This document shows positions 37,759 through 48,279 of a stretch of 64,000 bases of DNA, piece after piece (the first letter of the stretch is position 1; every line of letters starts with the position of its first letter). Source of the DNA: Pectobacterium versatile. GTDB taxonomy: Bacteria; Pseudomonadota; Gammaproteobacteria; Enterobacterales; Enterobacteriaceae. Made by a program: the position numbers and the translations under genes. Below the pieces are notes generated by a model. That model saw only the letters and a program-made list of their open reading frames with translations, did not search any database and was not told the origin of the DNA. The stretch is taken from positions 24,267 to 88,266 of the forward strand of contig NZ_JAINZP010000014.1 of the NCBI RefSeq assembly GCF_020166435.1, read 5' to 3'.

Positions 37759-38244
37759 TTACCGCAGTATAAAGGCCGTGAACAGAACATCAGTAACGAC
37801 CTGGTTAGGTTGACCAGGAACTAATGGTGGGCTTAGCACTTGCTTAATTTGCTCGATCAGCTTCTGTTTACCTTGCTCATTGGCAAGAGCAATCGCGTCC
37901 TGACGAGAAAGCAATAATAACAGTCTGCTGCGAACTTCTGGCAGATAATTAGTAAAGCGTGTACGCGTTGCTTCATCTGGCAAACGCAGAGTGAATCCAA
38001 CATATAACACGCGGTCAGGGTCATTATCTGCATTGACGAGATTAACGGTAAAGGTATCCAGTGGCATGAAAACAGGCTCTGGCGGCGGCGGTGCTTCCTG
38101 CTCAGCCGTTGCTGCGTTTTTCTGATTTAATAGCCACCAAGCGGCACCCGCAGCACCGGTTGCAGCGAGAGCAACGATAATCAGTAGTATTAGCCAAATA
38201 GACCGTTTACGTCCTGGTCGAACTTGCATATCAGACATAGCCAA
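37759..38244 (-). CDS. fliL: stator-associated protein FliL
   Basis: FliL is a single-pass membrane protein that stabilises stators under load. One transmembrane helix ([24 protein letters not shown]) precedes a periplasmic domain with [26 protein letters not shown] and ends in [12 protein letters not shown], as in E. coli. The first possible start is TTG 38244 with GGGAA six bases ahead; ATG 38238 is two codons later. It heads the fliLMNOPQR operon. Confidence 0.95.
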   Translation of the reverse strand: MAMSDMQVRPGRKRSIWLILLIIVALAATGAAGAAWWLLNQKNAATAEQEAPPPPEPVFMPLDTFTVNLVNADNDPDRVLYVGFTLRLPDEATRTRFTNYLPEVRSRLLLLLSRQDAIALANEQGKQKLIEQIKQVLSPPLVPGQPNQVVTDVLFTAFILR

Positions 38245-38284
38245 AGATAGTTCCCGTTACTTATCGATATTTGTTGCTGGATGA

Positions 38285-38300
38285 AACCGGCAATAAATAA
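38285..38300. promoter_or_regulatory. candidate FlhDC half-box upstream of fliL
   Basis: CCGGC-AAT-AAATAA resembles the box at flgB (AAGGC-AAT-AAATAGCG). It lies about 45 bp upstream of fliL, a class 2 operon in E. coli. The second half is not clear. Confidence 0.4.
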
Positions 38301-38321
38301 ATGCGTAATGTCGATGATTAT

Positions 38322-38359
38322 CCTGCCTATTGCAATCTTCAATACAGAGAATAGGCAGG
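38322..38359 (-). terminator. hairpin terminator of the fliF-fliK operon
   Basis: CCTGCCTATT and AATAGGCAGG make a perfect 10-bp stem with an 18-nt loop, 35 bp beyond the fliK stop on the minus strand. No strong T run follows, so some read-through into fliL is plausible. Confidence 0.6.
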
Positions 38360-38393
38360 GAAAATCGTGCTAACTTATTCGTTTACTTCACTT

Positions 38394-39689
38394 TCAGGCA
38401 AAGATATCAACGCCATTGACCGATGATGCCATTGATCTTAGCGGTTTTGGTACGTCTAATAATTCACTTGTGCTTTCTGATGAATGGCCAAATTGCTGCT
38501 GGTAAGACGGGCCACGATTATTGCCATCATTGTTATTGCTGGACATTTGTTGCTGCCAGGCGGATGAATCACTGCCTACGCTGCTCTGGCCAAGGTTAAT
38601 TCCGCTTTCTGCCATTGCATTACGCAAATGGGGTAGCGCGGCTTCCAGCGCTGCACGAACTTGGCTGCTTGCTGAAGCCAGATGGATTTGTGCTTGGTTA
38701 TCATCAATTTTTAGGCTGATGTGCAGTGCACCTAATTCCTGCGGATTCAAACGCAACTCAGCGGTCTGCTGACCATTACGGCTGAACATAATGATTTGCT
38801 GACCCAATGCATCTTGCCATTGTGGTGAGCCAAATGGTGCATTCAACTGCGCATTTGTGACCTGAGGGGCTGGAGCGGTACTTCCTACTGATGCAGGTTG
38901 AACGTGCATAGCCTGCACCACTGGTGGTGTTGCTTGAGACGTGCTGTTACCTAACGCAGAAACCGATTCAGATGCATTGCGATCGCCAGCGAGGGAATGA
39001 GGTGTCGTCAGTGCAAATTTTGCAACATCATCCGCAGACTCGGTTGCTGTCGATGACGTTTGTTTGGTTGCATGTCGCAGATCGCGTGATATGTCAGCGT
39101 CTTTATCTGGCATTATTGATGTGCCAAGCAGCTTTGCCAGTGTGCTTTTAGCATTTTCACCCGTACTGCCTAGTGCCGCTGTGGAAGCTTCATTTTGGCG
39201 TTTAGTATCAATTAGCCCCGGAATATGTAAACCCGTATTTGCGGCTGTCGCTGCGACACTATCGGTGGCAGCTTGCGTAGGCAGTGGCGTTGCTTGCAAC
39301 ATGGCAAGCAGTGCCTGCATTGCAATCGTGTCGTCTGTAGTATTGTCGCTATCTTTTTTATCTAGGCCTTTTAGCCTAGCCTGTCCTGCAATTTCTAGAT
39401 TTTGCTCACCCGCTGTAATGGTTGCTCCACTCAGAGAGTTGAATGAAGAAAGCAGGGCATTTAAATCGTCACGACTGAGCGAAGCATTATCTTTCCCTAA
39501 AGCATTTAGCAGGGCTTCTTCGTCCACTTTATCGAGCGTCTTTTTACCCGAGGTATCGACTACTTGTGATATGCGTTTGCTCAACAGATCAACAAAATCT
39601 TTTGGCAGCTCACCCTGTGTCAGTAGAGAAGCAGAAGAACTGCTTGTATCACTGGCGGTGATAGCTATAGGTAACGCGGACAGATTCAT
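38394..39689 (-). CDS. fliK: hook-length control protein FliK
   Basis: FliK measures the hook and triggers the FlhB substrate switch. The 431-aa protein has a Ser/Thr/Ala-rich N-terminal ruler and the conserved C-terminal switch domain AELRLNPQELGALHISLKID and AALPHLRNAMAESGINLGQ. The tail is Gln/Ser/Asn-rich. The start overlaps fliJ by 4 bp. Confidence 0.95.
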   Translation of the reverse strand: MNLSALPIAITASDTSSSSASLLTQGELPKDFVDLLSKRISQVVDTSGKKTLDKVDEEALLNALGKDNASLSRDDLNALLSSFNSLSGATITAGEQNLEIAGQARLKGLDKKDSDNTTDDTIAMQALLAMLQATPLPTQAATDSVAATAANTGLHIPGLIDTKRQNEASTAALGSTGENAKSTLAKLLGTSIMPDKDADISRDLRHATKQTSSTATESADDVAKFALTTPHSLAGDRNASESVSALGNSTSQATPPVVQAMHVQPASVGSTAPAPQVTNAQLNAPFGSPQWQDALGQQIIMFSRNGQQTAELRLNPQELGALHISLKIDDNQAQIHLASASSQVRAALEAALPHLRNAMAESGINLGQSSVGSDSSAWQQQMSSNNNDGNNRGPSYQQQFGHSSESTSELLDVPKPLRSMASSVNGVDIFA

Positions 39690-40132
39690 GATTCTGCTTT
39701 CCTCTGTGAGGCCCGTTGGGCAAATTCATCCATTTGTTTTTGTTCTATTTTATTGTCTTTGGCTAGCTGTCTTGTCACTTCACGATCCTGCAGTTTCTCA
39801 AATGCGTTCAACCGCTGCTGTTTTTCTTGCCATGTCTTCATTGCTAAATCTAAACGTGATGTCCATTGCGAGAGTTGTTGTCTATGCTGCTCAATTGCAC
39901 TGTCCAGCGTTCGGATGAATTGCTGATAATTTTGCCAACTATTATTCGCCATACCAGAGGACATCGTCGAGTTCAATTTTTGACGATAATCATCCTGATA
40001 GTTTAACAGCATATTGAGTTGCTGCTCGGCTTGTTGATGAGCCTGACGTACCTGGCCTAATTGCCCTGCGGCTTTCTCAACGTCCTTCTGCGCCAGTTCA
40101 CGTAGTGTAACCAGCGGTGACTGGGTTTTCAT
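39686..40132 (-). CDS. fliJ: flagellar export chaperone FliJ
   Basis: FliJ forms the stalk of the FliI ATPase and connects it to FlhA. The 148-aa protein is almost wholly coiled-coil (AQKDVEKAAGQLGQVRQAHQ and following), with many Gln and Lys, and length close to E. coli (147). It lies 8 bp after fliI. Confidence 0.95.
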   Translation of the reverse strand: MKTQSPLVTLRELAQKDVEKAAGQLGQVRQAHQQAEQQLNMLLNYQDDYRQKLNSTMSSGMANNSWQNYQQFIRTLDSAIEQHRQQLSQWTSRLDLAMKTWQEKQQRLNAFEKLQDREVTRQLAKDNKIEQKQMDEFAQRASQRKAES

Positions 40133-40140
40133 CTGCTCTC

Positions 40141-41511
40141 CTACTCGTTACGAGGGAAAATAGTGTGCAACGCCTGACAGGATTCTTCATAGTTACTTTG
40201 TTCAAACATACCCTGCTGCAAGAAGGCTTCCAGGTGCGGATAGAGCCGAATTGCTTTGTCAAGCATAGGATCACTGCCTGCTGCGTAAGCACCAACACTG
40301 ACTAAATCACGGTTACGTTGGTAGCTGGATAGTAATTGTTTAAACTGCCTTACAGAAGCATAGTGGCCTTCATCGATCAACGATGTCATCGCCCGACTAA
40401 TCGATGCTTCAATATCAATTGCCGGATAATGGCCTGACTCAGCGAGTTGACGGGACAACACAATATGTCCATCAAGGATGGCACGCGCGGAGTCAGCTAT
40501 AGGATCCTGCTGATCATCACCTTCTGTCAGAACCGTATAGAAGGCGGTGACTGAACCACCGCCATGAATACCATTTCCTGCGCGTTCAACCAGCGCGGGT
40601 AATTTAGCGAAGACAGAAGGGGGATAGCCCTTGGTTGCCGGTGGTTCACCAATAGCTAAAGCAATTTCACGCTGTGCCATGGCATAGCGCGTGAGCGAAT
40701 CCATGATTAGCAGAACGTGATGACCGCGATCGCGAAAATCTTCAGCAATACGTGTGGCATACGCTGCCCCCTGCATCCTTAATAATGGAGAAACATCCGC
40801 TGGGGCGGCAATAACAACAGAACGCGCGCGTCCTTCTGTGCCCAGGATGTTCTCGATAAAATCTTTCACTTCTCGGCCACGTTCACCGATAAGGCCAACA
40901 ACAATGACGTCTGCCTGAGTATAGCGCGCCATCATGCCCAATAGCACACTTTTACCAACCCCTGAACCAGCAAACAAACCCATTCGCTGACCTCGGCCCA
41001 CGGTGAGCAAGGCATTGATGGCCCGAACACCCACATCCAGAACACTTTCGATTGGCGTTCTCTGCAATGGGTTGAACGGCGGCGTAATCAGCGGTGCGCG
41101 ATAGCCTGTATCGGGTGCGGGTAAACCGTCCAGCGGTTTTGCGCTACCATCTAGCACACGACCAAGTAGTTCAGGGCCTAATGGTAATTGCTTTCCCTGA
41201 CTGCTGCTGTCTTGGCCGATACGGGCGTAAACACGTGCTCCGGGGGTAATGCCTTCAACTTCTTCCAGTGGCATAAGAAAGAGCTTTTGCCCGTTGAAAC
41301 CGACAACTTCGCTTTCGATCTCTTCAACCTGAGAACCATTCTGCCGTTCGATAAGGCAGGTTGCGCCCAGCGGCATATGCAACCCTGTCGCTTCCAATAC
41401 CAAACCTGTCGCTCGGGTTAAGCGGCCGTAACGACGCACCGAAGGTGTGTCATCAATACGCTTCTCAAATGAATCAAGAGAAGAGAGCCAGCGCCCGAGG
41501 CGTGAAGTCAT
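40141..41511 (-). CDS. fliI: flagellar export ATPase FliI
   Basis: FliI is the hexameric ATPase of flagellar protein export, related to the F1 beta subunit. It has a Walker A motif [15 protein letters not shown], Walker B in [19 protein letters not shown], and the family signature [16 protein letters not shown]. The frame opens at 41541, but ATG 41511 gives [18 protein letters not shown], aligned with E. coli MTTRLTRW, and 456 aa. It shares one base with the fliH stop. Confidence 0.97.
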   Translation of the reverse strand: MTSRLGRWLSSLDSFEKRIDDTPSVRRYGRLTRATGLVLEATGLHMPLGATCLIERQNGSQVEEIESEVVGFNGQKLFLMPLEEVEGITPGARVYARIGQDSSSQGKQLPLGPELLGRVLDGSAKPLDGLPAPDTGYRAPLITPPFNPLQRTPIESVLDVGVRAINALLTVGRGQRMGLFAGSGVGKSVLLGMMARYTQADVIVVGLIGERGREVKDFIENILGTEGRARSVVIAAPADVSPLLRMQGAAYATRIAEDFRDRGHHVLLIMDSLTRYAMAQREIALAIGEPPATKGYPPSVFAKLPALVERAGNGIHGGGSVTAFYTVLTEGDDQQDPIADSARAILDGHIVLSRQLAESGHYPAIDIEASISRAMTSLIDEGHYASVRQFKQLLSSYQRNRDLVSVGAYAAGSDPMLDKAIRLYPHLEAFLQQGMFEQSNYEESCQALHTIFPRNE

Positions 41512-42233
41512 TATAATTCTCCTGGGGCGGCTAAACGACAAAGTTCATGCCAACGTGTTGCCAGGCTGGCATCCAGATCGCCTTCTTCTGCGCTGACCTT
41601 GCAACCACCAGGATGAAGTTGGCTATCAGCAAGTAACCTCCAGCCATGTAAGCTGAGTGTCGGGCCCAAATACTGTTCAACGCGTTCCAGGTCGGAAGGA
41701 TGAACGCGCAATTGCGTCTTACCTGAGAACATAGGTTCTTGCTGAATCAATTGCTGTATCTGACCGAGCAGAGCGTTGCCGTCACATACCGGAGGTTGCC
41801 CCAGGATTTGCTTGGCTGCGGTCAGTGCTAGTTGCATCAGGCGAGCAGGGATCACACTGTCAAGAGTATCCAACGTTTGTTGGAATTCGGTGACCATTTG
41901 CTGCATCTGTTCGATGATCGGTTGCTGCTGCTGTAAGGCGTTTTGCAAACCTTGCTGTTGTCCCTTTGCTAAGCCTTCCTGATAACCTGCGTCATAGCCT
42001 TGTTGATGGCCTTGAGCAAAACCTGTTTCTCGCGCCTGTTGCATCGTGCTTTCACGCAGAGATGCCAGCTCATCCTCTACGGTAGGAATAGCGTTTTCTT
42101 CGTTGAAACGCTCCATATCAGGCACTTCAGGTTCATCATTTACCTGATGTGCCGGTACGGACTTTGAAACAGGTTCAGCCAGGTCATTGAGCTTCCAAGG
42201 CTGCCAAGCCAGATTTTTGGGGGCGTTAGACAT
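41511..42233 (-). CDS. fliH: FliI regulator FliH
   Basis: FliH binds and restrains FliI and delivers it to the export gate. It has a GxxxG-rich helix with repeated Gly at four-residue spacing ([20 protein letters not shown]), then a C-terminal domain ending in [18 protein letters not shown]. The frame opens at 42251, but ATG 42233 has GAGG six bases ahead and gives [15 protein letters not shown], like E. coli MSDNLPWKTW. It overlaps fliG by 8 bp. Confidence 0.95.
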   Translation of the reverse strand: MSNAPKNLAWQPWKLNDLAEPVSKSVPAHQVNDEPEVPDMERFNEENAIPTVEDELASLRESTMQQARETGFAQGHQQGYDAGYQEGLAKGQQQGLQNALQQQQPIIEQMQQMVTEFQQTLDTLDSVIPARLMQLALTAAKQILGQPPVCDGNALLGQIQQLIQQEPMFSGKTQLRVHPSDLERVEQYLGPTLSLHGWRLLADSQLHPGGCKVSAEEGDLDASLATRWHELCRLAAPGEL

Positions 42234-43218
42234 AGGCATCCTCGCCGCCACCGATAATCATCTCGCCACTGTCTGCCAGTCGACGAACGATAAGCAGAAT
42301 CGCTTTCTGTTCGTTTTCGACCTGCGACATACGTACCGGACCGCGAGTTGCAAGGTCGTCGCGAAGAATTTCTGCAGCACGCTGAGACATGTTGCGCAGG
42401 AATTTCTCGCGTAAAGGTTCTTCGGCGCCTTTCAATGCCAGCAGAAGAGACTCGGATTCGACCTCCTGCAGAAGGCGCTGGATGCTGCGGTCGTCCACGT
42501 CCACCAGATTTTCGAACAGGAACATTTCGTCGATGATTTTCTGTGCCAGTTCACCATCGAACTCGCGCACAGCATCGATAACAGCTTCTTCCTGCTGGGT
42601 TTTCATCAGGTTGATAATCTCAGCCGCAGTACGAACACCACCCATTTTGCTGCGTTTGAGATTCTGGCCATCTAGCAAGCCATTGAGGACGTCTGTCAAC
42701 TCTGCGAGTGCAGAAGGCTGAACACCGCCGAAGGTCGCAATACGTAGCATGACGTCATGGCGAAGGCGCTCATCAAACAGGGCTAAGATATCGGCAGCCT
42801 GAGCACGCTTCAGATGCACCAAAATTGTTGCAATAATCTGTGGATGTTCGTCGCGGATAAGATCTGCGGCAATCTGCGGCTCCATAAAGTTGAGCGTTTC
42901 CATTCCACTTGTGGAGTCGCGGCTCTCAAGAATATCTTCCAACAGACTAGACGCTCGTTCTTCACCAAGGGCTTTGACAAGCACTGAACGAAGGTAGTCG
43001 CCAGCATTTACACTGAGAGCAGCATATTGCTCAGCATCAGCCTCAAACTCTTTAAGGATTTCTACAAGCTGCTGATGTGAAACCTGACGCATGTTTGCCA
43101 TTGCAGAACTGAGATGCTGCACTTCCTTTGTCGAAAGGTGGGTAAACACTTCCGCTGCGCGGTCTTCACCAATGGTCATCAATAAGATGGCGCTTTTTTC
43201 TGTTCCTGTCAGGGTCAT
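42226..43218 (-). CDS. fliG: flagellar switch protein FliG
   Basis: FliG is the C-ring subunit on which MotA generates torque. The 330-aa protein (E. coli 331) has the N-terminal FliF-binding domain ([22 protein letters not shown]), the EHPQ motif in [14 protein letters not shown], and the charged torque helix [20 protein letters not shown]. The start overlaps fliF by 4 bp. Confidence 0.98.
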   Translation of the reverse strand: MTLTGTEKSAILLMTIGEDRAAEVFTHLSTKEVQHLSSAMANMRQVSHQQLVEILKEFEADAEQYAALSVNAGDYLRSVLVKALGEERASSLLEDILESRDSTSGMETLNFMEPQIAADLIRDEHPQIIATILVHLKRAQAADILALFDERLRHDVMLRIATFGGVQPSALAELTDVLNGLLDGQNLKRSKMGGVRTAAEIINLMKTQQEEAVIDAVREFDGELAQKIIDEMFLFENLVDVDDRSIQRLLQEVESESLLLALKGAEEPLREKFLRNMSQRAAEILRDDLATRGPVRMSQVENEQKAILLIVRRLADSGEMIIGGGEDAYV

Positions 43219-44936
43219 AGTTCAGTACTCATCCATTGACGAATTACCAGAGCGACCACGCGGGGGTCGTTTTCAGCCAGTTCGCGTATCCGGTTACTTT
43301 GCATTTCCGCACTGACGCGCTGTTGAGATTTTCTTTGTTGTTCAATTTCAGATGTACTGAGATTCACAACCACATCATCATTACCTCGATTCAAGGCCGC
43401 CGCAGCCAGAGCCGCTTCTTGTTGCAGCGTTTTTCTCTGCAATTGCGGACGGACCAATTTACGCCACAGAATCCAAGCAACGATCAGAACTAGCAGCCAA
43501 CGACCAGCTTCCATCAGGAGATCGAAAAAGGCCTGTTTTTGCCAGAATGGGAGCTCACCAGAACCGTCGGTGCTGTCCATAAATGGCGTGTTAACAACAT
43601 TTAATGTATCACCACGTTCAGCAGAGAAGCCCATCGCTTCGCGTGCTACGGTTTCAATCTGTTTGAGCTGATCTTCCGTCAGTGCAATCGGTTTACCATC
43701 CTCACCAGGAGGCTGATAGTTAACGATAACGGCTGCAGACAAGCGCTTCACACCACCCGTGCTGTGTTTGGTGTGTAAAATAGTCTTGTCGACTTCATAG
43801 TTGGTTGTTGCATCATTGCGGACATTCGATGTCTGAACAACGGTATTGGCATTCGCAGCATTAGCTTGTGCACCTGCTGCATTATTTTGGTTCTGTTGGC
43901 CTGCCTGATTATTCGCATTGGCGTTGGCATTATTTGGCGGCGTCGCGATAGGTGCTGTTGGTGCTGGTGCTGGCTGATTGGTTAATGCTCCAGGAACGCC
44001 ACCTACGTTTGGGCCTCCTCGCTGCTCACTCTGGCTAGTTTGTTGAGAGCGAACGGCTGCTTTATCTGGTGGTTGGTTGGGTTGATACTGCTCATCCGTT
44101 TGTTCGCGGGCTGAGAAATCGATTTGTGCGGTGACCTGTGCATGCACATTGCCCATACCAACCATTGGGGCGATGATTGACTCTATACGGCGTTGGTACA
44201 TCGCCTCGACTTCGTTGCTGTACTTAAGTTGGGCAGCATTCAAATCGCGGCCACTGCCACCTGCCTGAGTTAACAGACGTCCGGTTTGATCGACGACGGT
44301 AACATTATCCGGTGGCAGGCCAGCAACGCTGCTGGAAACCATGTAAACAATAGAGTTTATTTGACCTTCATCTAATGCACGACCTGGTTGTAATGTCAGG
44401 GTGACAGAAGAAGAGGGGGATTTTTGCTCACGAACAAACAGCGAAGGTTTCGGTATGGCAAGGTGAACCCGCGCATTCTGAACGGGGCCTAGCGTTTCTA
44501 TCGTTCTGGATAGTTCGCCTTCCAACGCACGCTGGTAATTGATCTGCTCGCTGAATTGGCTGATGCCAAATTTTTCTTTATCGAGCAATTCAAAGCCAAC
44601 AGCGCCACCTTTAGGCAGCCCCAATTGAGCCAGTCGGAGTCGAGTCTCATAGACGTTTGCGGCGGGAATCATAATGGCGCCGCCATTTTCCGCAAAGCGA
44701 TAAGGAATATTCAGCTTTGTTAATTCGCTGACAATCGCACCGCCGTCTCGGTCGTTTATATTGCTATAAAGTACCCGATAATCTGGGCCTTTAGCCCATA
44801 ACGTCAATGCGACGACGATTGCAATCGTCGCAGCTGCTGCGATCAAGAGCGGAATCTTCGGATTGGCGCGTAACCGGTTGAGTATTTCGCCAAAGCTATT
44901 TTTACCGGTAGCGGAGCCGGTTAATGAGGCGTTCAT
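43215..44936 (-). CDS. fliF: MS-ring protein FliF
   Basis: FliF is the membrane ring on which the whole flagellum is built. The 573-aa protein (E. coli 552) has transmembrane helices near residues 32-50 and 455-475, ring-building motifs ([18 protein letters not shown]), and a C-terminal FliG-binding tail ([20 protein letters not shown]). The extra length is a low-complexity Gln/Asn/Ala stretch at about residues 330-370 in the periplasmic part. Confidence 0.97.
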   Translation of the reverse strand: MNASLTGSATGKNSFGEILNRLRANPKIPLLIAAAATIAIVVALTLWAKGPDYRVLYSNINDRDGGAIVSELTKLNIPYRFAENGGAIMIPAANVYETRLRLAQLGLPKGGAVGFELLDKEKFGISQFSEQINYQRALEGELSRTIETLGPVQNARVHLAIPKPSLFVREQKSPSSSVTLTLQPGRALDEGQINSIVYMVSSSVAGLPPDNVTVVDQTGRLLTQAGGSGRDLNAAQLKYSNEVEAMYQRRIESIIAPMVGMGNVHAQVTAQIDFSAREQTDEQYQPNQPPDKAAVRSQQTSQSEQRGGPNVGGVPGALTNQPAPAPTAPIATPPNNANANANNQAGQQNQNNAAGAQANAANANTVVQTSNVRNDATTNYEVDKTILHTKHSTGGVKRLSAAVIVNYQPPGEDGKPIALTEDQLKQIETVAREAMGFSAERGDTLNVVNTPFMDSTDGSGELPFWQKQAFFDLLMEAGRWLLVLIVAWILWRKLVRPQLQRKTLQQEAALAAAALNRGNDDVVVNLSTSEIEQQRKSQQRVSAEMQSNRIRELAENDPRVVALVIRQWMSTEL

Positions 44937-45071
44937 ACTCTATCTCTGCTTGGTTGTTGAACGATATACTTAACGTTGTGACGTGACAAAACAGAACTCC
45001 CTGATTGCGCAATCAATAAAACATTTGCCTACATTTATCGGCATGTCATTATTTTCCGTAAAAGAAAAATC

Positions 45072-45114
45072 GATGGGTCGATAAGGTGGCATTTTTCACC
45101 CTAATTACCCCATT
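45072..45114. promoter_or_regulatory. candidate FlhDC box between fliF and fliE
   Basis: CCTAATTACCCCATT (45100-45114) matches the FlhD4C2 half-site GCTATTT-N2-GCCATT well. An inverted weaker half, GATGGGTCGATAAGG, lies 13 bp to its left. The position between two divergent class 2 operons fits FlhDC control. Confidence 0.45.
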
Positions 45115-45194
45115 TAGGCTAAGAGTGGTGTGATAGGGTACTTCTGTCATAAATATGCATGAAAAGCCTAATCAGCATGGTTTAGTGAGGTATT

Positions 45195-45509
45195 ATGTCG
45201 GTTCAAGGTATTGATGGCGTTTTGCAGCAAATGCAGGTCAAAGCTCTGCAGGCCGCTGGTACGCCAATAGCCAGACCATCGGTAGAGCCTGGTTTTGCCA
45301 GTGAATTGAAAGCCGCAATCGATAAGATCAGCAACACTCAGCAGACAGCTCGTACGCAGGGTGAAAAATTTACTATGGGTGTGCCAGGCGTCGCATTGAA
45401 TGATGTTATGGTCGATTTGCAAAAATCATCCATTTCAATGCAGATGGGTATTCAGGTGCGTAATAAATTGGTATCTGCGTATCAGGAAGTGATGAATATG
45501 TCTGTTTGA
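45195..45509 (+). CDS. fliE: MS-ring/rod junction protein FliE
   Basis: FliE links the MS ring to the rod and is the first exported subunit. The 104-aa length equals E. coli FliE. It has [31 protein letters not shown] and YQEVMNMSV in the family pattern. GTGAGG precedes the start. A strong terminator follows. Confidence 0.96.
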   Translation: MSVQGIDGVLQQMQVKALQAAGTPIARPSVEPGFASELKAAIDKISNTQQTARTQGEKFTMGVPGVALNDVMVDLQKSSISMQMGIQVRNKLVSAYQEVMNMSV

Positions 45510-45546
45510 TGTCGTCTAATGACATCAACTTGTAATTGTTAACGTT

Positions 45547-45589
45547 ATTGCGCGTAATCTCACTGTTATACAATAGGATTACGCGCAAT
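45547..45589 (+). terminator. terminator after fliE
   Basis: ATTGCGCGTAATC and its exact complement form a 13-bp stem with a 17-nt loop, 37 nt after the fliE stop, followed by CTTTATCT. With fliT converging from the right it may serve both directions. Confidence 0.75.
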
Positions 45590-45766
45590 CTTTATCTATA
45601 ATCCTTTCCTGCCCCTATTTGTCTCTTTCCTTCGTCCTTCTATCGCATACTGACTTCTCGTTATGCGAGTCGCTGAGTATGTATATTAAAAATATCAGTT
45701 ATGGATAAAAAGAACGCGCTTCGTATAAAACAAAAGCGCGATGAGAGCGGTATAATTTATAGAATG

Positions 45767-46147
45767 CTATGAGCGCGTTTCGTCAGGCAAGGGTTCTCCA
45801 GGTAGCAGTCGCTGCCCTGCAAATTCGCTATAAGTCGTATTAATGGACTTTTGCTTCAGTGATTTCCCCATTAACGAACTTAGCTCGTCCATCCGCTTCT
45901 GCAGAAGTTGTTTTACTTTCGCTTCATTATCCATTACTTCCTGCAAAATCTGTCGCAGATGCAGCCGCATCATACTGTCTATTTCATCAGGAATTGGCGT
46001 ATTAACTAGGCCTTCGACGGACTGAACATAAACAATCTCTTGCTCAACCAACGTATCCCATTGGCCGCTGAGGGCCAAATGAAGAATTTTTTGACTCAGA
46101 GACAAAAGTTGTTGGTAATCTTTTAGAAGCCGATGGGGTGAGACCAT
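45767..46147 (-). CDS. fliT: flagellar chaperone/regulator FliT
   Basis: FliT is the chaperone of the filament cap FliD and also inhibits FlhDC. The 126-aa protein is helical (LLKDYQQLLSLSQKILHLALSG) with length close to the E. coli protein (121). Its start shares a base with the fliS stop, so it is co-translated in the fliDST operon. Confidence 0.92.
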   Translation of the reverse strand: MVSPHRLLKDYQQLLSLSQKILHLALSGQWDTLVEQEIVYVQSVEGLVNTPIPDEIDSMMRLHLRQILQEVMDNEAKVKQLLQKRMDELSSLMGKSLKQKSINTTYSEFAGQRLLPGEPLPDETRS

Positions 46148-46557
46148 TAACGCACTTCCTGCTCTGGTTTGTAATTAGGGCCGATTTGCCGCCAGGCATC
46201 AGCGATATTTTCCAGCAACGCTTCAACGTCTTCTATCGCTTTTGCATCGTTATGTAAATTGGCAATCAACAAACGCTGAGACATGTAATCGTATAGAGCG
46301 GACAGATTTTCAACGAGTTCGCCCCCTCTTTCCATGTCCAATCCGGCTTTTAGCCCATTATTGATAATGTTGATTGCTTTAGACAACGCCATGCCTTTGC
46401 CAGGAATATCACCTTGCTCCATGAGGATGCGCGCGCGCACCATTGCACTGCGCGCGCCATCAAACAGCATGACGATAAGCTGGTGCGGGCTTGCGCTCAT
46501 CACACTGCTTTCGAGACCTACCTGTGCATAGGCTTGGCTGCCTTTCATGTTGTACAT
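46147..46557 (-). CDS. fliS: flagellin chaperone FliS
   Basis: FliS binds flagellin C-termini and prevents early polymerisation. The 136-aa protein has the family motif KGSQAYAQVGLESSVMSASP and LIVMLFDGARSAMVRAR. A GTG one codon upstream (46560) is possible; ATG 46557 has AGG seven bases ahead and aligns with the E. coli start MYTAKGTQAYAK. Confidence 0.96.
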   Translation of the reverse strand: MYNMKGSQAYAQVGLESSVMSASPHQLIVMLFDGARSAMVRARILMEQGDIPGKGMALSKAINIINNGLKAGLDMERGGELVENLSALYDYMSQRLLIANLHNDAKAIEDVEALLENIADAWRQIGPNYKPEQEVR

Positions 46558-46580
46558 CACATTACCTGCTTTATTTTGTC

Positions 46581-48008
46581 TTAGAGCTTAGAGAATAGGC
46601 TTGTTAAACTTGCGCTGGTACCGCTCATGTTAGACATGGATTTATCCAATTCTGTAAACTGTTTTTGATAACGAGCGATAGTCTCTTCAATGCTGTTACT
46701 GACTCTGGCATATTGTGTATCCAGCTTTTTAATCGTGCTGCTAAGGCCATCCTGTTTGTTTTTAATAACACCATCGATGTTATCAAGCAGTGATTTCATA
46801 TAAGTACGGGTCTGCGTTGCAAAACCAGTCTTATCACTGTCACCAACAAAGAACGCTCTAACTTTACCTGGCTCTTCTTTTAAGGCTTTATCCAGTTTGG
46901 TGTCGCTGATTTCCAACTTACCAGTTTTAGCGTTCTGCGTAATCCCCAGATCGGCCAGAATGCGGAATTCACCGCCTTCAGACTGGAGTGTTGTTAATTG
47001 TTGCTTGAGCTTGTTCTGGATTTCACGAACGGTTGAGTCACCGAGTAAGGCACCGTTAGTCGTACTTTGCGTTTCACCTGCATCAACCGCGGTGTATTTA
47101 GTCTGCGAGATGATGGTGTCTTGCAAGGCGTTGTAGGCGTCAACCCATGCTTTGACTGCATCCTTCATTCCAGTAATATCTTGCGTAACGCTCAATGTTT
47201 CTGGTTTACCAACTTCTGTTTTTGCCTGCAGCGTCAATGTAACGCCTTCCAATGCATCATCAATCGTATTGCTTTGACGCTCGATCGTAATACCATTAGC
47301 GACGATGACAGAATTCTGTGCGGCGACTTTCTCGACTGTTGTCCCAAGAAGAGCATCACTGTCACTTAGCGTAATTTTACTTTCTGTACCGCTGTTTTTT
47401 GCGGTTAACATTAGGTAATACTCGTTGTCTTTCGCTTTAACAACGCTTGCGGTAACCGTGCCGTTGGCTTTGTTGATAGCATCACGAACATCGTTTAATG
47501 ATGTTTTGCCTGCTTTAATGTCGATTTCCAGGGACTTTTGAGTTTGGCCAGTGGTCGTGCCAGGGACAGCAAATTTACCGTTATCTTGGGTAATAACGAG
47601 TTTCGTATCTGTTGCACTCAATGCTTCTGTGCCACTGGTTTTAGCCGCAGAAGTGATCGAATGTGCCTGGGCTAAATGTTGAACTTCAACGGTATAAGTA
47701 CCAGGAACAGCCTTGCTGCCCGTTGTGGCAGTAAACGCTTTGTTTGTTCCTGATATGCTGGTATTGGTTATTCCATCAATAGAACCTTTGACAATGCCAA
47801 ATGATTGAGAAGTGGCTAATGCATTGTTGGCTGTGTTCAGCTTATCCAGTGCACTTTTTAATGCACTGACTCCGTTAACCTGAGCTTTAAAGCTGTTTTG
47901 CTGGTCTTTTATTGGAGTAAGGCGCTGATTTTCAGCAGTTCTCAGGTTACTTAGCAGTGTCGTCAAGTCTAGGCCAGAACCTACGCCTAATGAAGAAATG
48001 CTTGCCAT
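46581..48008 (-). CDS. fliD: filament cap protein FliD
   Basis: FliD (HAP2) caps the growing filament and folds flagellin into it. The 475-aa protein has the N-terminal SLGVGSGLDLTTLLSNLRTAE and C-terminal coiled-coil (KLDTQYARVSNSIEETIARY, ending SLTSLFSKL). AAGGA precedes the start. Its sigma28 promoter at 48051-48077 makes fliDST a late operon, divergent from fliC. Confidence 0.97.
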   Translation of the reverse strand: MASISSLGVGSGLDLTTLLSNLRTAENQRLTPIKDQQNSFKAQVNGVSALKSALDKLNTANNALATSQSFGIVKGSIDGITNTSISGTNKAFTATTGSKAVPGTYTVEVQHLAQAHSITSAAKTSGTEALSATDTKLVITQDNGKFAVPGTTTGQTQKSLEIDIKAGKTSLNDVRDAINKANGTVTASVVKAKDNEYYLMLTAKNSGTESKITLSDSDALLGTTVEKVAAQNSVIVANGITIERQSNTIDDALEGVTLTLQAKTEVGKPETLSVTQDITGMKDAVKAWVDAYNALQDTIISQTKYTAVDAGETQSTTNGALLGDSTVREIQNKLKQQLTTLQSEGGEFRILADLGITQNAKTGKLEISDTKLDKALKEEPGKVRAFFVGDSDKTGFATQTRTYMKSLLDNIDGVIKNKQDGLSSTIKKLDTQYARVSNSIEETIARYQKQFTELDKSMSNMSGTSASLTSLFSKL

Positions 48009-48050
48009 GATCGAATCCTTTTATCCAGAGTTGATTGGTCTACGGAACTG

Positions 48051-48077
48051 TTATCGGCAGTACAGATGATAAGTTTA
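48051..48077 (-). promoter_or_regulatory. sigma28 promoter of fliDST
   Basis: On the minus strand it reads TAAACTTA-N11-GCCGATAA: -35 at 6/8 and a perfect -10, with exact spacing. It is 43 bp upstream of the fliD start. Confidence 0.83.
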
Positions 48078-48181
48078 GTATTAAAGAGAGAGTCCTTTAT
48101 TATGCCGGATAAAAGATTTTTTCAGATGGAAAGGAAATAATGCTCTTTTGAACAAAAAAATAAATTTGAGCAAAAAAAAAT

Positions 48182-48208
48182 TAAAGCTTCCGAAAAGCGT
48201 TCCGATAA
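48182..48208 (+). promoter_or_regulatory. sigma28 promoter of fliC
   Basis: TAAAGCTT-N11-TCCGATAA matches at 7/8 in each box with exact spacing. An A-rich tract (48152-48180) directly upstream could act as an UP element, fitting very high flagellin output. It predicts a leader of about 65 nt. Confidence 0.88.
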
Positions 48209-48279
48209 ATGTTAGCGACGGGGATGAACCCGTGGGTCTAACCCGAAACTTACATCTCATTGATTAAGGAATTCTTATC

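Noticed and set aside
39064..39918. 284-codon plus-strand frame across fliK and fliJ
   Set aside because: Antisense shadow of two well-supported genes; composition reflects the complementary strand of Ser/Ala/Gln codons.
45035..45061. Perfect sigma28 -10 (GCCGATAA on the minus strand) upstream of fliF
   Set aside because: At the required 11-bp spacing the -35 is TTACGGAA, only 3/8 matches, and fliF is an early (FlhDC) gene in enterics.
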